A stretch of DNA of 64,000 bases from JADJNW01 sp964526645 (GTDB taxonomy: Bacteria; Bacteroidota; Bacteroidia; Chitinophagales; Saprospiraceae): positions 128,353 through 192,352 of the forward strand of contig CAZGJN010000004.1 in the NCBI GenBank assembly GCA_964526645.1. Reading direction: 5' to 3'. Below, piece after piece: positions 34,676 to 44,037 of the stretch. How positions within the stretch are numbered: position 1 is the first letter of the stretch; every line of letters starts with the position of its first letter. The notes under the pieces were generated by a model. That model saw nothing but the letters and a program-made list of their open reading frames with translations. It had not been told where the DNA came from and ran no database searches. The position numbers were made by a program, and so were the translations under genes.

Positions 34676-35926
34676 ATGAAAAATGTACTCAGACTCGCAC
34701 TGGTATTACTCATGTTTGTCGTTGCATCCTGTGGTCAAAGAGAGACGGGACAACTGACAGGCGTACTCGACAGACCAAGCTGGAAAGGCGTCAATCCCTA
34801 CGGCATGGTGTATATCCCCTCCGGAACGCTGCACATTGGTCCCAGTGACCAAGACGTAAGCAACACTTTCGTACAAAGACCCAAAGCTATCTCTATCCAG
34901 GGTTTTTATATGGATGATACTGAAATTACCAACAATGAGTATCGCCAGTTCGTCTATTGGGTAAGAGATTCCTTGGCGCGTGTTTATCTTGATTACTACA
35001 TCGAAGATGAAGAAACGGGTGAACAGCGCATTGACTGGGACGCTGATATTGACTGGGAAACCGATGCCGAAGCACTCCAGGATTTGTTTTACCAGGGCGA
35101 TGACCAATTCGCTGGTAAAAAAGAACTCGATGTGAGCAAGATGGTGTATGAATACGAATGGTATGACTGGCAAAAAGCTGCACATGACCGGGGGCAATCT
35201 CCGCGCAATTCTTTCATCAAACGTAAGAAAGTAAATATCTACCCAGATACGCTGGTGTGGATTCGAGATTTCGCCTACTCCTACAACGAGCCGTTTACAC
35301 GTAACTACTTCTGGCATCCAGCTTTTGATGACTATCCGGTGGTGGGTGTAGATTGGCACATGGCAAATGCCTTCTGCTACTGGCGCAGCAAGCTCTGGAA
35401 CACTTACCAGCAGCAACGCGGAGATGGTATCAACACAGAAGATTATCGGCTACCTACCGAATTTGAGTGGGAATATGCGGCGCGCGGTGGGCACGATCTG
35501 GCTCCATACCCCTGGGGTGGCTACTATGTACGCAATGCGAAGGGGTGTTTGTTAGCCAACTTCAAGCCTGGCCGAGGCAACTACCCTGAAGATGGTGGTC
35601 AATACACCGTAAAAGCAGATGCTTATTTCCCCAATGACTATGGGCTGTACAATATGGCTGGCAATGTGGCAGAATGGACGGTCACTGCTTATTATGAAAA
35701 TGCTTACTCCTTTATTCATGATTTAAACCCTGACATTCGCTACGATGCTAAGGATGATGACCCGGAAGCGTTCAAGCGTAAAGTGGTGAGAGGTGGCTCC
35801 TGGAAGGACATTATGCACTTCATCCAGACCAGCTCCCGCAGCTATGAATATCAGGATACAACTAAATCCTATGTGGGTTTCCGTTGTGTATTGACCTTCT
35901 TGGGTCGTTCTATCAATGATTTCTAA
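34676..35926 (+). CDS. gldK: GldK/PorK, type IX secretion ring lipoprotein
   Basis: The product has 416 residues. It has a lipoprotein signal with the cysteine at 19 (FVVASC), followed by a formylglycine-generating-enzyme-like (SUMF1) domain (about 38-410) with MVYIPSGTLHIG, FYMDDTEITNNEYRQF, YPVVGVDWHMANAFCYWR, RLPTEFEWEYAARGG, NMAGNVAEWT, RGGSWKD and GFRCV at the end. GldK with GldN forms the periplasmic ring of the T9SS under the outer membrane. The length is typical. A hairpin terminator lies between gldK and gldL, so the four gld genes may not all share one transcript level. Confidence 0.96.
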   Translation: MKNVLRLALVLLMFVVASCGQRETGQLTGVLDRPSWKGVNPYGMVYIPSGTLHIGPSDQDVSNTFVQRPKAISIQGFYMDDTEITNNEYRQFVYWVRDSLARVYLDYYIEDEETGEQRIDWDADIDWETDAEALQDLFYQGDDQFAGKKELDVSKMVYEYEWYDWQKAAHDRGQSPRNSFIKRKKVNIYPDTLVWIRDFAYSYNEPFTRNYFWHPAFDDYPVVGVDWHMANAFCYWRSKLWNTYQQQRGDGINTEDYRLPTEFEWEYAARGGHDLAPYPWGGYYVRNAKGCLLANFKPGRGNYPEDGGQYTVKADAYFPNDYGLYNMAGNVAEWTVTAYYENAYSFIHDLNPDIRYDAKDDDPEAFKRKVVRGGSWKDIMHFIQTSSRSYEYQDTTKSYVGFRCVLTFLGRSINDF

Positions 35927-35949
35927 AATAGATTCAACTTATACAATAT

Positions 35950-35988
35950 TGGGTACTGCAGCCAACGTTGCAGTATCCATTTATTTTT
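35950..35988 (+). terminator. Rho-independent terminator after gldK
   Basis: GGGTACTGCA (35950-35959) pairs with TGCAGTATCC (35968-35977) with one G-T pair, followed by ATTTATTTTTT. It separates gldK from gldLMN. Confidence 0.75.
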
Positions 35989-36121
35989 TGTAAGTAAAAC
36001 ACGAGCGTTCAAAAGTTTTTTAAAAAAGTGTAACTTTTTCGGAATCGAGCATTATAAAGTTGATTTTCGAATCCAATCGTTAGAAATATTTTAGCTAACC
36101 CATTTAAAAAAGATTGTAACA

Positions 36122-36745
36122 ATGAGTTTCGTAAAAACTAAAGGTTTCAAGTACATCAAAAATTTGCTTATCGGCGTAGGTGCAGCATTGGTATTATTTG
36201 GCGCGCTTGCTAAAATTCTCTCTTGGGAAGGTGCTGAATTATATTTGACTATCGGTATGTTGACGGAAGCAGTGATCTTCCTTTTCCTTGGTTTGATTGG
36301 TCCAGAACCAGATTACTACTGGAACAAACTGTATCCAGGACTGGATGACTACAATGCCCAAATTGCACCGCTGAGCGCGGGCCCGATGAACGCCCCGATG
36401 CAAAATCTCCCCTCCCTCAATGGTGAGGTAGTAGAGCGCCAATTAGGTGGTATGCTGGTAGAATTGCAGAATATGTCCCGCAGCTTATCTTCTCTGAAAG
36501 CACTTCAAGAGGTAGATTTTTCTGGCACAAGCGATCAGATCAAGGCAATGAGCAATTTTTATGCAAAACTGAACGAGGCAATGGCTGATTTGGGTGATTC
36601 TCTGGAAGATACAAAGGTTTATAAAGACCAATTGGCAAACCTGAACAAGAACCTCGGCAACCTGAATAATACTTACAGCGCACTGAATTCCGTGTACGGC
36701 AATGTCATCTCTGCTATGGCTAATGTAGGAAGACAGCAGTATTAA
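36122..36745 (+). CDS. gldL: GldL/PorL, type IX secretion motor inner-membrane protein
   Basis: The product has 207 residues. It has two membrane helices near the N-terminus (about 13-31, LLIGVGAALVLFGALAKIL, and 38-56, LYLTIGMLTEAVIFLFLGL), followed by the signature GPEPDYYWNKLYPGLDDY and a long cytoplasmic alpha-helical tail with coiled-coil character (QLGGMLVELQNMSRSLSSLKALQEV, NLNKNLGNLNNTYSALNSVYG). GldL with GldM forms the proton-driven motor that powers T9SS export and gliding; Glu37 or a neighbouring acidic residue in the helix region (SWEGAELY) is the expected proton-path position. gldM follows after 47 bases with an AAGGA ribosome site. Confidence 0.96.
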   Translation: MSFVKTKGFKYIKNLLIGVGAALVLFGALAKILSWEGAELYLTIGMLTEAVIFLFLGLIGPEPDYYWNKLYPGLDDYNAQIAPLSAGPMNAPMQNLPSLNGEVVERQLGGMLVELQNMSRSLSSLKALQEVDFSGTSDQIKAMSNFYAKLNEAMADLGDSLEDTKVYKDQLANLNKNLGNLNNTYSALNSVYGNVISAMANVGRQQY

Positions 36746-36792
36746 TCATCACACTGCCTTATTTTTTATTCATTCATTAAAAGGAAAAAAAT

Positions 36793-38376
36793 ATGTCTAT
36801 TCCAAAGGAACCCCGGCAGTTGATGATTAACATTATGTATTTGGTGTTGACTGCCATGTTGGCGCTCAACGTATCTGCCGAAATCATCAACGCTTTCTTT
36901 ATGATTGACAGAGGTATTGCTGGGTCGAATAAAGTAATTGACGATTCTAATAAGTTTGCAATCGAAACGCTCAATAAAAGCGTAGATCAGGATCGTGCCA
37001 AGTATGGTAAACTGAGCGAGGCGGCAAGGGAAATCCAGGATATTTCCAAAGAGTTTGATGCTTACATCGCCGGTATTCGCGAAGAATTGGTGGCTGGCTC
37101 TGGTGGTTATTATCCCGAAACGGATGAAAAACACGCAGGGCAGCCCAAAGGCTACAAAAACAAAGATGTGACTACACGCCTGCTGGTTCAGCAAGGCAAA
37201 GGAAATGAAATTGAAAAGAAAATCGTAGAAACCCGCGATAAGATAATTTCTATTGTAAATGGGCTGAAGGACATGGAGGGCACGGCAATTAATGCCGAAA
37301 GCATTGCCGAGTTGGAAAAAAGTATCACCCTGGGTGTGAGCGATGAGTGGAAAAAGGCGAAACCAAAACGCGATAGCTGGGCAGAATTTACTTTCAATCA
37401 AATGCCAGTGGCTTCTGTTTTTCCGATTTTCCGCAAGTTTCAAAATGATATGAAAAGCTCAGAAGCGGCTGTATTGAACTACTTGGTAAAACAGGTGGGG
37501 GCACAGTCTTTTAAAGTAGATAACTTTATTCCAATTGCTTCTGCCCCAAAGAGTTATATCATTTCCGGAGATGAGTACACAGCGGAAATTACTGCAGGTG
37601 CTTCCAGTAGTTCTGTTTATGAAAATATGAGTATACGCGTAAATGGGCAATCACTGGATGTAAAAGATGGAGTTGCAAAATATACGGTAAGACCCTCTTC
37701 TACTGGGATTCAGAAATACAAAGTAGCCATCACGCTTACCAATCCTACTACAGGTAAGACAGACACTTATGAAAAAGAATTCGAATATGAAGTAGGTCGT
37801 CGCTCGGTTGCTGTAGCAGCCGAAAAAATGAACGTATTTTACATTGGGGTAGATAACCCAGTTTCTATATCGGCAGCAGGGGTATCCTCCAACGATTTGC
37901 GTGTGAGTGCTAGCGGTGGCGGTATCAAATTGAGCCCAAGAGGAACAGGCAAGTACAACGTAACTGTAACACAACCTGGCGAAGCGAAGATCACGGTATC
38001 CGGTGGTGGTTTAACGCCTACAACCTTCGATTTTCGCGTGAAGCGTATCCCTGACCCAATTCCGCAGCTCGGTCGTAGCAAAGGTGGAGATATGGGCAAT
38101 GGTGAATTCAAGGCGCAAGAAGGTGTAGCTGCTATTCTAGATAACTTTGATTTTGATGCAAAGTGTCAGATTCAGGGTTATACATTGGTATATATCGCCA
38201 AACGCGAAGACCCGGTTGACTCTGTCAATCCTGGCGCACGCTACAACGATAAATCACAGCGCTTGGTAGAGCGTGCAAAACCAGGCGATGTGTATTATTT
38301 TAATAACATCAAAGCGAGATGCCCTGGAGACTCTGCGGGGCGCGATATCGGCACAATGGTGTTTAGAATAAAATAA
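36793..38376 (+). CDS. gldM: GldM/PorM, type IX secretion motor protein
   Basis: The product has 527 residues. A short cytoplasmic start (MSIPKEPRQLMINIMYLVL) leads directly into one membrane helix (about 12-32, MYLVLTAMLALNVSAEIINAF). A large periplasmic part follows, with a helical first domain (35-220) and Ig-like beta domains (about 225-420, for example SGDEYTAEITAGASSSSVY and YIGVDNPVSISAAGVSSNDL), then a C-terminal domain ending in GTMVFRIK. This is the classical GldM layout: the shaft that carries motion from the inner-membrane motor to the GldK/GldN ring. It is followed by a long intergenic hairpin before gldN. Confidence 0.96.
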   Translation: MSIPKEPRQLMINIMYLVLTAMLALNVSAEIINAFFMIDRGIAGSNKVIDDSNKFAIETLNKSVDQDRAKYGKLSEAAREIQDISKEFDAYIAGIREELVAGSGGYYPETDEKHAGQPKGYKNKDVTTRLLVQQGKGNEIEKKIVETRDKIISIVNGLKDMEGTAINAESIAELEKSITLGVSDEWKKAKPKRDSWAEFTFNQMPVASVFPIFRKFQNDMKSSEAAVLNYLVKQVGAQSFKVDNFIPIASAPKSYIISGDEYTAEITAGASSSSVYENMSIRVNGQSLDVKDGVAKYTVRPSSTGIQKYKVAITLTNPTTGKTDTYEKEFEYEVGRRSVAVAAEKMNVFYIGVDNPVSISAAGVSSNDLRVSASGGGIKLSPRGTGKYNVTVTQPGEAKITVSGGGLTPTTFDFRVKRIPDPIPQLGRSKGGDMGNGEFKAQEGVAAILDNFDFDAKCQIQGYTLVYIAKREDPVDSVNPGARYNDKSQRLVERAKPGDVYYFNNIKARCPGDSAGRDIGTMVFRIK

Positions 38377-38386
38377 TCGTGTTAAT

Positions 38387-38434
38387 GTGTAATAGCGTAC
38401 AAGGTTGATTCGTTAACTTTGTGCGCTATTGCAC
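38387..38434 (+). promoter_or_regulatory. 20-bp imperfect hairpin overlapping a -7 promoter box, between gldM and gldN
   Basis: Arms 38387-38406 and 38415-38434 pair almost throughout (GTGtAATAGCG with CGCTATTgCAC, then CAAGGTT with AACTTTG, with some G-T pairs) around an 8-nt loop. No T tract follows. The 3' arm contains TAACTTTG (38414-38421), an exact TAnnTTTG box 28 bases before the gldN start, so the site could be a promoter, an RNA element, or both. Confidence 0.5.
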
Positions 38435-38449
38435 TAAAATTAAACAAAT

Positions 38450-39322
38450 ATGAAGGGAATCGTTCAACTACTCAGCCTGGCATTAGTGGTGTTCTGCCTC
38501 GCTACTCCGCTTTCAGCACAAAGACCTGATGATGTGATTATGACAGAATCAGGCGAGCCACTCAATCAAAATAAGCCAGTAGATGATATTGTAGAAAAAA
38601 GAACAACTTTCGAGAAGCGCGTTCTTCCGTATGATCCGGTTCGAGAGGCAGATATTTTTTGGGAAAAGCGCATCTGGAGAGTCGTGGATGTTCGGGAAAA
38701 AATGAATTTACCATTTGCATACCCTCCGCGTCCGCTTTTTTCGATTATGATGGATGCTGCCAAATCTGGTGAAATCACTGTTTACAGCACAGAGGATGAT
38801 AAGTTTACACAACCCCTGACGCCAGAGGAAGTTGCTGCTAAAGGTGCTTCTGTGGATACTGTGACAACCTTTGACCCTGAAACCTACGAGGAAAAGATCA
38901 AAATCGTAACCAATGAGATCAACCCTGAAGATGTAAAGCGCTTCCGTATTAAAGAGGTTTGGTTTTTCGATAAGGAAGTATCTACCCTCCAGGTGCGCAT
39001 TTTGGGTATTGCCCCTTTATTGGATGTGAAAGATGAAAATGGGAACTTCCTTTACGAACAACCGATGTTTTGGGTTTATTATCCAGATGCACGGCGTATT
39101 TTGGCTAAGGAAAGGGTGTTTAATGTAGCCAATAATGATGCCAGCCCACTTTCCTGGGAAGATTTGTTTGAAATGCGCTTTTTTGCCAGCTATATCATCA
39201 AAGAATCCAACGTATTTGATCGCCGTTTGGAAGCTTACCTGTCTGGCGTAGATTTACTGCTGGAAGGCGAAAAAATCAAACAAGAGATCTTTAATTTTGA
39301 ACATGATCTCTGGTCTTACTAA
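38450..39322 (+). CDS. gldN: GldN/PorN, type IX secretion ring protein
   Basis: The product has 290 residues. It has a signal peptide (1-23, PLSAQ), then the GldN region: YDPVREADIFWEKRIWRVVDVREKMNLPF (about 63-91), PRPLFSIMMDAAKSGEITVYSTEDDKF, the IKEVWFFDKEVSTLQVRILGIAPL segment (about 167-190) and MFWVYYPDARRILAKERVFN. GldN associates with GldK in the periplasmic ring. Length and order are standard for Bacteroidota. It is the last gene of the cluster, closed by a strong terminator and convergent with purA. Confidence 0.96.
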   Translation: MKGIVQLLSLALVVFCLATPLSAQRPDDVIMTESGEPLNQNKPVDDIVEKRTTFEKRVLPYDPVREADIFWEKRIWRVVDVREKMNLPFAYPPRPLFSIMMDAAKSGEITVYSTEDDKFTQPLTPEEVAAKGASVDTVTTFDPETYEEKIKIVTNEINPEDVKRFRIKEVWFFDKEVSTLQVRILGIAPLLDVKDENGNFLYEQPMFWVYYPDARRILAKERVFNVANNDASPLSWEDLFEMRFFASYIIKESNVFDRRLEAYLSGVDLLLEGEKIKQEIFNFEHDLWSY

Positions 39323-39384
39323 TAAACAAATGTGCCACCTGGTATGAGGTACAATCAGTTGGCACACTTGTACAACACATTACG

Positions 39385-39425
39385 AAAGGCTCCGATTCTT
39401 TTCTTAGGGAATTCGAGCCTTTTTT
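39385..39425 (+). terminator. Rho-independent terminator of the gld cluster
   Basis: AAAGGCTC (39385-39392) pairs with GAGCCTTT (39415-39422), extended inward by GATTC/GAATT-type pairing, followed by more T. A second hairpin with TGTGCCA/TGGCACA arms lies just upstream (about 39331-39366). Confidence 0.85.
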
Positions 39426-39433
39426 ATTTACAA

Positions 39434-40720
39434 TCAAACCACTTCCTTTACGTCTTTTAGTATGAGTTGGTTGCGTTCGGGGCCTGTGGATACCATCGTG
39501 ACAGGAATGCCAAGATACACCTCCAGATATTCGAGAAAACTTTTGGCAGCAGTGGGAAGCTCCTCAAAGTCGGTGATATGTTCTAAAGAACCTTGCCAAC
39601 CTGCGAAAGTTTTGTAAACTGGTTTGATGTCTGCATCGCACAAATCGTAAGGCAAAGCAATACCTTCCATGCCTGCTATTTGATAATGCGTAGCTGCCTG
39701 AATGTCCTGCAATTTGTTGAGCACATCAATTTTGGTGATGATCAGTTGCGTAACGCCATTAAGCATAACGCTATATTTTAGCTGAGGCAAATCCAGCCAG
39801 CCGCAGCGGCGCGGTCTGCCGGTAGTAGCGCCAAATTCGTGCCCCTCCTGGCGCAAAAACGCACCGATTTCATTTTCTTGCTCTGTAGGAAAGGGTCCAC
39901 TGCCTACTCTTGTGCAGTATGCCTTGGTAACACCGAGTACTTGCCCAATTTTGTTGGGTGCTACCCCCAGCCCGATGCATACCCCTGCTGTAAGGGTATT
40001 GGAAGAAGTAACATAAGGATAAGTACCAAAATCAATATCGAGCATAGAGCCTTGCGCTCCTTCCGCCAGAATACGTTTTCCATCTTCCAGTGCCTGATTG
40101 ATAAAATATTCTCCATCCACTTGCTGAAGGGATCGAAGTATCTCCAGGCTATTGAACCATTTTTTTTCTTCTGCTTCCAGATCAAAATGAAAAGGTGGAT
40201 AGAGCGTCACCAGGTTGAGGTGTTTCGCTTTTAGGCTGGCGTATTTCTCCAGGAACTTCGGGTCGCTGATGTCCCCTACGCGGAGTCCATTTCTCCCCGT
40301 TTTGTCCATGTAAGTAGGCCCGATGCCTTTCAGCGTAGAACCAATTTTATGGATACCCTTTGCATTTTCGGAAGCCGCATCCAGGAGGCGGTGAGTAGGT
40401 AGAATCAAGTGCGCTTTGCGCGACACCAACAGCCTGTTTTGATAATAAATCCCAGTAGCGCGCAGTCCTTCCAATTCTCTCGCCAGCGTAATCGGATCAA
40501 TCACCACGCCGTTTCCAATTAAATTGATAAGATGATCCCTAAAAATGCCGGAGGGAATTGTATGTAGGACAAATTTTTTTCCATCAAATTTGAGGGTATG
40601 ACCAGCGTTGGGGCCTCCCTGAAAACGGGCGACAATATCATAATCGGGTGCCAGATAATCTACAATTTTACCCTTGCCTTCGTCGCCCCATTGTAAGCCG
40701 AGTAATACATCAATTGCCAT
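39434..40720 (-). CDS. purA: Adenylosuccinate synthetase
   Basis: The product has 428 residues from the ATG at 40720; the frame continues upstream to 40777 but the conserved N-terminus is MAIDVLLGLQWGDEGKGKIVDYL, which holds the GTP-binding loop and catalytic Asp. Other signatures are GGPNAGHT, STLKGIGPTYMDKTGRNGLRVGD, EGAQGSMLDIDFGTYPYVTSSN, TKAYCTRVGSGPFPTE, EFGATTGRPRRCGWLDL and VSTGPERNQLI at the C-terminus. It makes adenylosuccinate from IMP and aspartate with GTP, the first committed step to AMP. Length is normal. It is separated from the upstream fur gene by a strong terminator, so it has its own promoter, not identified. Confidence 0.98.
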   Translation of the reverse strand: MAIDVLLGLQWGDEGKGKIVDYLAPDYDIVARFQGGPNAGHTLKFDGKKFVLHTIPSGIFRDHLINLIGNGVVIDPITLARELEGLRATGIYYQNRLLVSRKAHLILPTHRLLDAASENAKGIHKIGSTLKGIGPTYMDKTGRNGLRVGDISDPKFLEKYASLKAKHLNLVTLYPPFHFDLEAEEKKWFNSLEILRSLQQVDGEYFINQALEDGKRILAEGAQGSMLDIDFGTYPYVTSSNTLTAGVCIGLGVAPNKIGQVLGVTKAYCTRVGSGPFPTEQENEIGAFLRQEGHEFGATTGRPRRCGWLDLPQLKYSVMLNGVTQLIITKIDVLNKLQDIQAATHYQIAGMEGIALPYDLCDADIKPVYKTFAGWQGSLEHITDFEELPTAAKSFLEYLEVYLGIPVTMVSTGPERNQLILKDVKEVV

Positions 40721-40775
40721 AATGTTATCAGTTTTGAATAAGGATTTTGTCGTTAAACCCTTTTTATAAAATTGC

Positions 40776-40815
40776 AAAAACCTAACAGACTTTTTGGCAC
40801 GTCCGTTAGGTTTTT
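40776..40815 (-). terminator. Rho-independent terminator of the fur-family gene
   Basis: AAAAACCTAAC (40776-40786) and GTTAGGTTTTT (40805-40815) pair perfectly, with an inner GAC/GTC step. A and T runs on either side make it bidirectional; on the minus strand it closes relA-fur. Confidence 0.88.
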
Positions 40816-40966
40816 ATTTGAAAAATTTATGGTGAATGCTTTTATGCCACATGATCCTGCTTATGCTTAAGCGCCCGCGAAGGTAAGGAAAAGATGAGAT
40901 TTTTTTTGGTAATTCTTGAAAAATTGAAAATCTCACCTTTACAGGATTTCTAACACTTGAGGTATG

Positions 40967-41476
40967 CTAATTTTTTTCTATCCCCTCAAAATACGATTGG
41001 GCACTTTTCTCCGGCTTTTTATCACAAGCGCCGTCACATTGCCCGTACAAATTGAGCGAGTGATGCGTAATATGGAAGTGGAGCAATTCGCCCATCATAT
41101 TTTTAATTTGCTGAATGCGTGGGTCGCAGAATTCCAGGACTTTGCCGCAATCTACGCAAATCAAATGGTCATGTTGCTTAAAACCATAGGACTTTTCGTA
41201 CTGTGCCAGGTTTTTTCCAAACTGATGCTTTTTCACCAAATCGCAGCTGACCAATAATTCCAGGGTGTTGTAAACAGTTGCTCGGCTCACGCGGTAGTTC
41301 TGGTTTTTCATATGGATGTACAAGGCTTCTGCATCGAAGTGATCACTGCGGCGGTAAATCTCTTCGAGGATTGCAAATCGCTCCGGCGTTTTGCGAAAGC
41401 CACTTTTTTCAAGATGAGAGGCAAAAATATTTTTTACTTCCTTGATGGTATTTTCTAAACTTTTAGCTACCGACAT
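40967..41476 (-). CDS. Fur-family metalloregulator (Fur/PerR type)
   Basis: The product has 169 residues. The winged-helix N-terminal part has RKTPERFAILEEIYRRSDHFDAEALY and the recognition region RVSRATVYNTLELLVSCDLVKK. The dimerisation part has HDHLICVDCGKVLEFCDP, giving the first CxxC zinc pair (CVDC), and the second pair comes from QCDGAC near the C-terminus. The DNA-binding and metal-sensing residues typical of the family (HFDAE, HDHL, HSLNLYG) are all present. Whether it senses iron, peroxide or zinc cannot be decided here. It starts 37 bases after the relA stop on the same strand, so the two may be cotranscribed. Confidence 0.93.
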   Translation of the reverse strand: MSVAKSLENTIKEVKNIFASHLEKSGFRKTPERFAILEEIYRRSDHFDAEALYIHMKNQNYRVSRATVYNTLELLVSCDLVKKHQFGKNLAQYEKSYGFKQHDHLICVDCGKVLEFCDPRIQQIKNMMGELLHFHITHHSLNLYGQCDGACDKKPEKSAQSYFEGIEKN

Positions 41477-41513
41477 GTTACTTGGCGTTGATGTTCAGCA
41501 ATTTATTTTCAAG

Positions 41514-43760
41514 CTACTCTATCCTTCTAACACCTGAGACATTCTCTAAGTTTTGCAAACTTCGGATGGCATGGTTCAATTGATTGGTATTGGCTACTTC
41601 CAATTTGATTTTGCACTCAAAATACCCCCCTACACCTTCGATGGACATAGAGCGGATGTTGAGTTTTAAATCCTCTGAAATCATGTTGGACAACTGCTGG
41701 ATGACACCCCTACCGGCATCAATTCCGGTGATCAACAAATCTGCTATAAAATTGGTATCATTACTAATATTGACCCAATCGGCTTTCATCACCCGGTAGC
41801 CGTAGTTTGCCATTAAATTAGCGGCGTTTGGGCAATTGGTACGGTGAATTTTCAAGCCTGAGTTGAGGCTTATGTAGGCAAAAATAGGATCACCGAGCAC
41901 AGGGTTGCAGCAGCTGGCCAACTCATAGGTGTAGCGGTCGGCGTATTCACCGTTGATTAGGAGCCGGGGCTTATTCGTGTCATTCGCTTTTTTAGAAGGC
42001 TTAGGAGGTTCTGTTTTACTTTCATTAGGAATACTTTCCTCTTTTTCTAATGCGATTTTGACCAACTTGCCGTTTTCTCCTCTAAAAACTTTGAAAATAT
42101 CCGTAATACTGATCGCGCCTTCTGCGATGTAAAAAAACAAATCCACCCTGGAGTTAAAGTTATAATGCTTCACCAGCGTATCCATACTTTCCTCAAAGTC
42201 CAATTTCAAATTCTTTAGCTTGCGCTCCAGTGCTTCTTTGGCGATTTCTCCCTTTTTGCGGCGCTCTTCTTTCATCACCGATCGAATCTTAGCCTTGGCT
42301 TTGCCGGTCACTACCCACTTGAGCCATTCTTCGCTGGGTTTTTGGTTTCGATCAATCGTCACTTGCACTTGGTCACCGCTCCCCAATTTATAGCTCATGG
42401 GCACTTGCTTGTGGTTGACCTTGACATACTTGCAGTGATAGCCAATATCAGTGTGGATACTGAAAGCAAAATCCAGTGCGGTAGCGCCTTTGGGTAATAC
42501 TCGCATGTCCCCTTTGGGGGTATAAACAAAAACCTCCTCCTGATAAAGGCTATTGGATCTCACATCGCGCAGCGCTTCCAGGGCATCCTGGGTGGGATCT
42601 TCCAGTGCTTCGCGCACACTGTCGAGCCAATGCTCGTATACATCCGGTTGGTTGGACACACCTTTGTATTTCCAGTGGGCAGCAAAGCCACGCTCGGCAA
42701 TTTCGTCCATACGCTGGCTCCTGATTTGCACTTCCACGTATCGCCCGCCGGGTCCAATTACAGTAGTGTGTAAAGACTCGTACCCGTTGGCTTTCGGCAT
42801 CGTGATCCAATCCTTGAGACGCTCTGGAATAGGGCGATGCACGTCCGTCACAATCGAATAAACCTGCCAGCAAATCATCCGTTCTTTTTCAGGTGGCACA
42901 TCTACGATGATACGAATGGCAAACAAGTCATAAATTTCTTCAAAAGGAACCCCTTTCGTTTTGATTTTATTCCAAATAGAATGAATGGATTTTGGGCGAC
43001 CAAAAATATGAAACGGCACACCGATTTCTTTGGACAAACGGTCTTCCAGGGGTTTTATAAACTCATTGATGTAGCGATTGCGATCCCTTTTTGTTTGTTG
43101 TAGTTTTTTGGCAATATCGTGGTAAGGCTCTGGGTCGCTGATTTTCATACACAGATCCAAAAACTCCGTCTTGAAGTTGTAAAGGCCCAAGCGATGCGCC
43201 AGCGGGGCGTAGATATAGCTGGTTTCGGCTGCAATTTTTAATTGTTTTTCGGGAGACATCGAACCGATGGTGCGCATGTTGTGCATCCGGTCTGCCATTT
43301 TGATTAATGCGACCCGTACATCTTCTACCAGGGTGCGGAGCACTTTTATAAAATTCTCCGCTTGAGGGCTTTCGGCATTGTATGCGCCATCCAATTTGGT
43401 CAATCCATCAACAATTTTAGCGATGCGCTCCCCAAATTTTTCGCGAATTTCCGAGAGGGTCAAGTTCGTATCTTCCACCACATCGTGCAGCAAAGCAGCA
43501 ATAATGGCAGTAGGGCCCAACCCTATTTCTTCCGCGCAGATCGTCGCTACGGCTATCGGGTGCAAAATATAGGGTTCACCGGATTTACGGCGTTGCTCCT
43601 TGTGTGCTTCCACTGCCATTTCATAGGCAATGCGGATATTCTTGCGATCCTCCTCGTTTAGTTCGCTTTTAATGGAGCGGAGTAGTTTTCGATACGCATT
43701 CCGGATGAGCTTCTTGTCACTATCCTGTTGTAATACCGGTGCCTCTGGCGACATTGTCAT
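41514..43760 (-). CDS. RelA/SpoT-family (p)ppGpp synthetase/hydrolase
   Basis: The product has 748 residues, the usual length of a bifunctional Rel. In order it has an HD hydrolase domain (about 50-200) with HPIAVATICAEEIGLGPTAIIAALLHDVVEDT and the second metal-site motif KMADRMHNMRT, both intact; a synthetase domain (about 240-350) with GRPKSIHSIWNKIKTKG and YDLFAIRIIVD; a TGS domain (about 405-465, VFVYTPKGDMRVLPKGATALDFAF); a zinc-finger-like region with LASCCNPVLGDPI; and a C-terminal ACT domain (about 670-748). Both activities are therefore expected. In Bacteroidota one such protein often serves the whole stringent response, but this window cannot show copy number. Confidence 0.96.
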   Translation of the reverse strand: MTMSPEAPVLQQDSDKKLIRNAYRKLLRSIKSELNEEDRKNIRIAYEMAVEAHKEQRRKSGEPYILHPIAVATICAEEIGLGPTAIIAALLHDVVEDTNLTLSEIREKFGERIAKIVDGLTKLDGAYNAESPQAENFIKVLRTLVEDVRVALIKMADRMHNMRTIGSMSPEKQLKIAAETSYIYAPLAHRLGLYNFKTEFLDLCMKISDPEPYHDIAKKLQQTKRDRNRYINEFIKPLEDRLSKEIGVPFHIFGRPKSIHSIWNKIKTKGVPFEEIYDLFAIRIIVDVPPEKERMICWQVYSIVTDVHRPIPERLKDWITMPKANGYESLHTTVIGPGGRYVEVQIRSQRMDEIAERGFAAHWKYKGVSNQPDVYEHWLDSVREALEDPTQDALEALRDVRSNSLYQEEVFVYTPKGDMRVLPKGATALDFAFSIHTDIGYHCKYVKVNHKQVPMSYKLGSGDQVQVTIDRNQKPSEEWLKWVVTGKAKAKIRSVMKEERRKKGEIAKEALERKLKNLKLDFEESMDTLVKHYNFNSRVDLFFYIAEGAISITDIFKVFRGENGKLVKIALEKEESIPNESKTEPPKPSKKANDTNKPRLLINGEYADRYTYELASCCNPVLGDPIFAYISLNSGLKIHRTNCPNAANLMANYGYRVMKADWVNISNDTNFIADLLITGIDAGRGVIQQLSNMISEDLKLNIRSMSIEGVGGYFECKIKLEVANTNQLNHAIRSLQNLENVSGVRRIE

Positions 43761-43938
43761 GATCCTACATTTTTCTGTTCACGGGATAAATTGAAAATTC
43801 GGGCGATGAAATGTGAAAGTTATAAACAAAAAATAGCCTGAATTGCCTCCTCCAACTCTTTGTTTTCTCCTATTCCATTTCATCTCTCCTTTATTGTACG
43901 GTACGAATTAGTGTTTGTTTTACAAAAAGGAGGTTTTA

Positions 43939-43946
43939 CAAATCTA
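43939..43946 (-). promoter_or_regulatory. Candidate -7 element for relA
   Basis: Minus strand TAGATTTG, exact TAnnTTTG, about 180 bases before the relA start. No TTG is found at the preferred 19-21 nt distance (one lies at 15 nt), so support is moderate. Confidence 0.4.
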
Positions 43947-44037
43947 AACAAAATTTTGCTTCAAGGGGTATAATTTGCCAGCTTTTCATCAGAACAAAAT
44001 AAGCGCCGAATACTATCTTTTTTCACCAAAAAGATTA

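Noticed and set aside
34459..34848. 129-codon frame between the porP-like gene and gldK
   Set aside because: It overlaps the gldK signal peptide and passes through a promoter-like box and a terminator; no domain.
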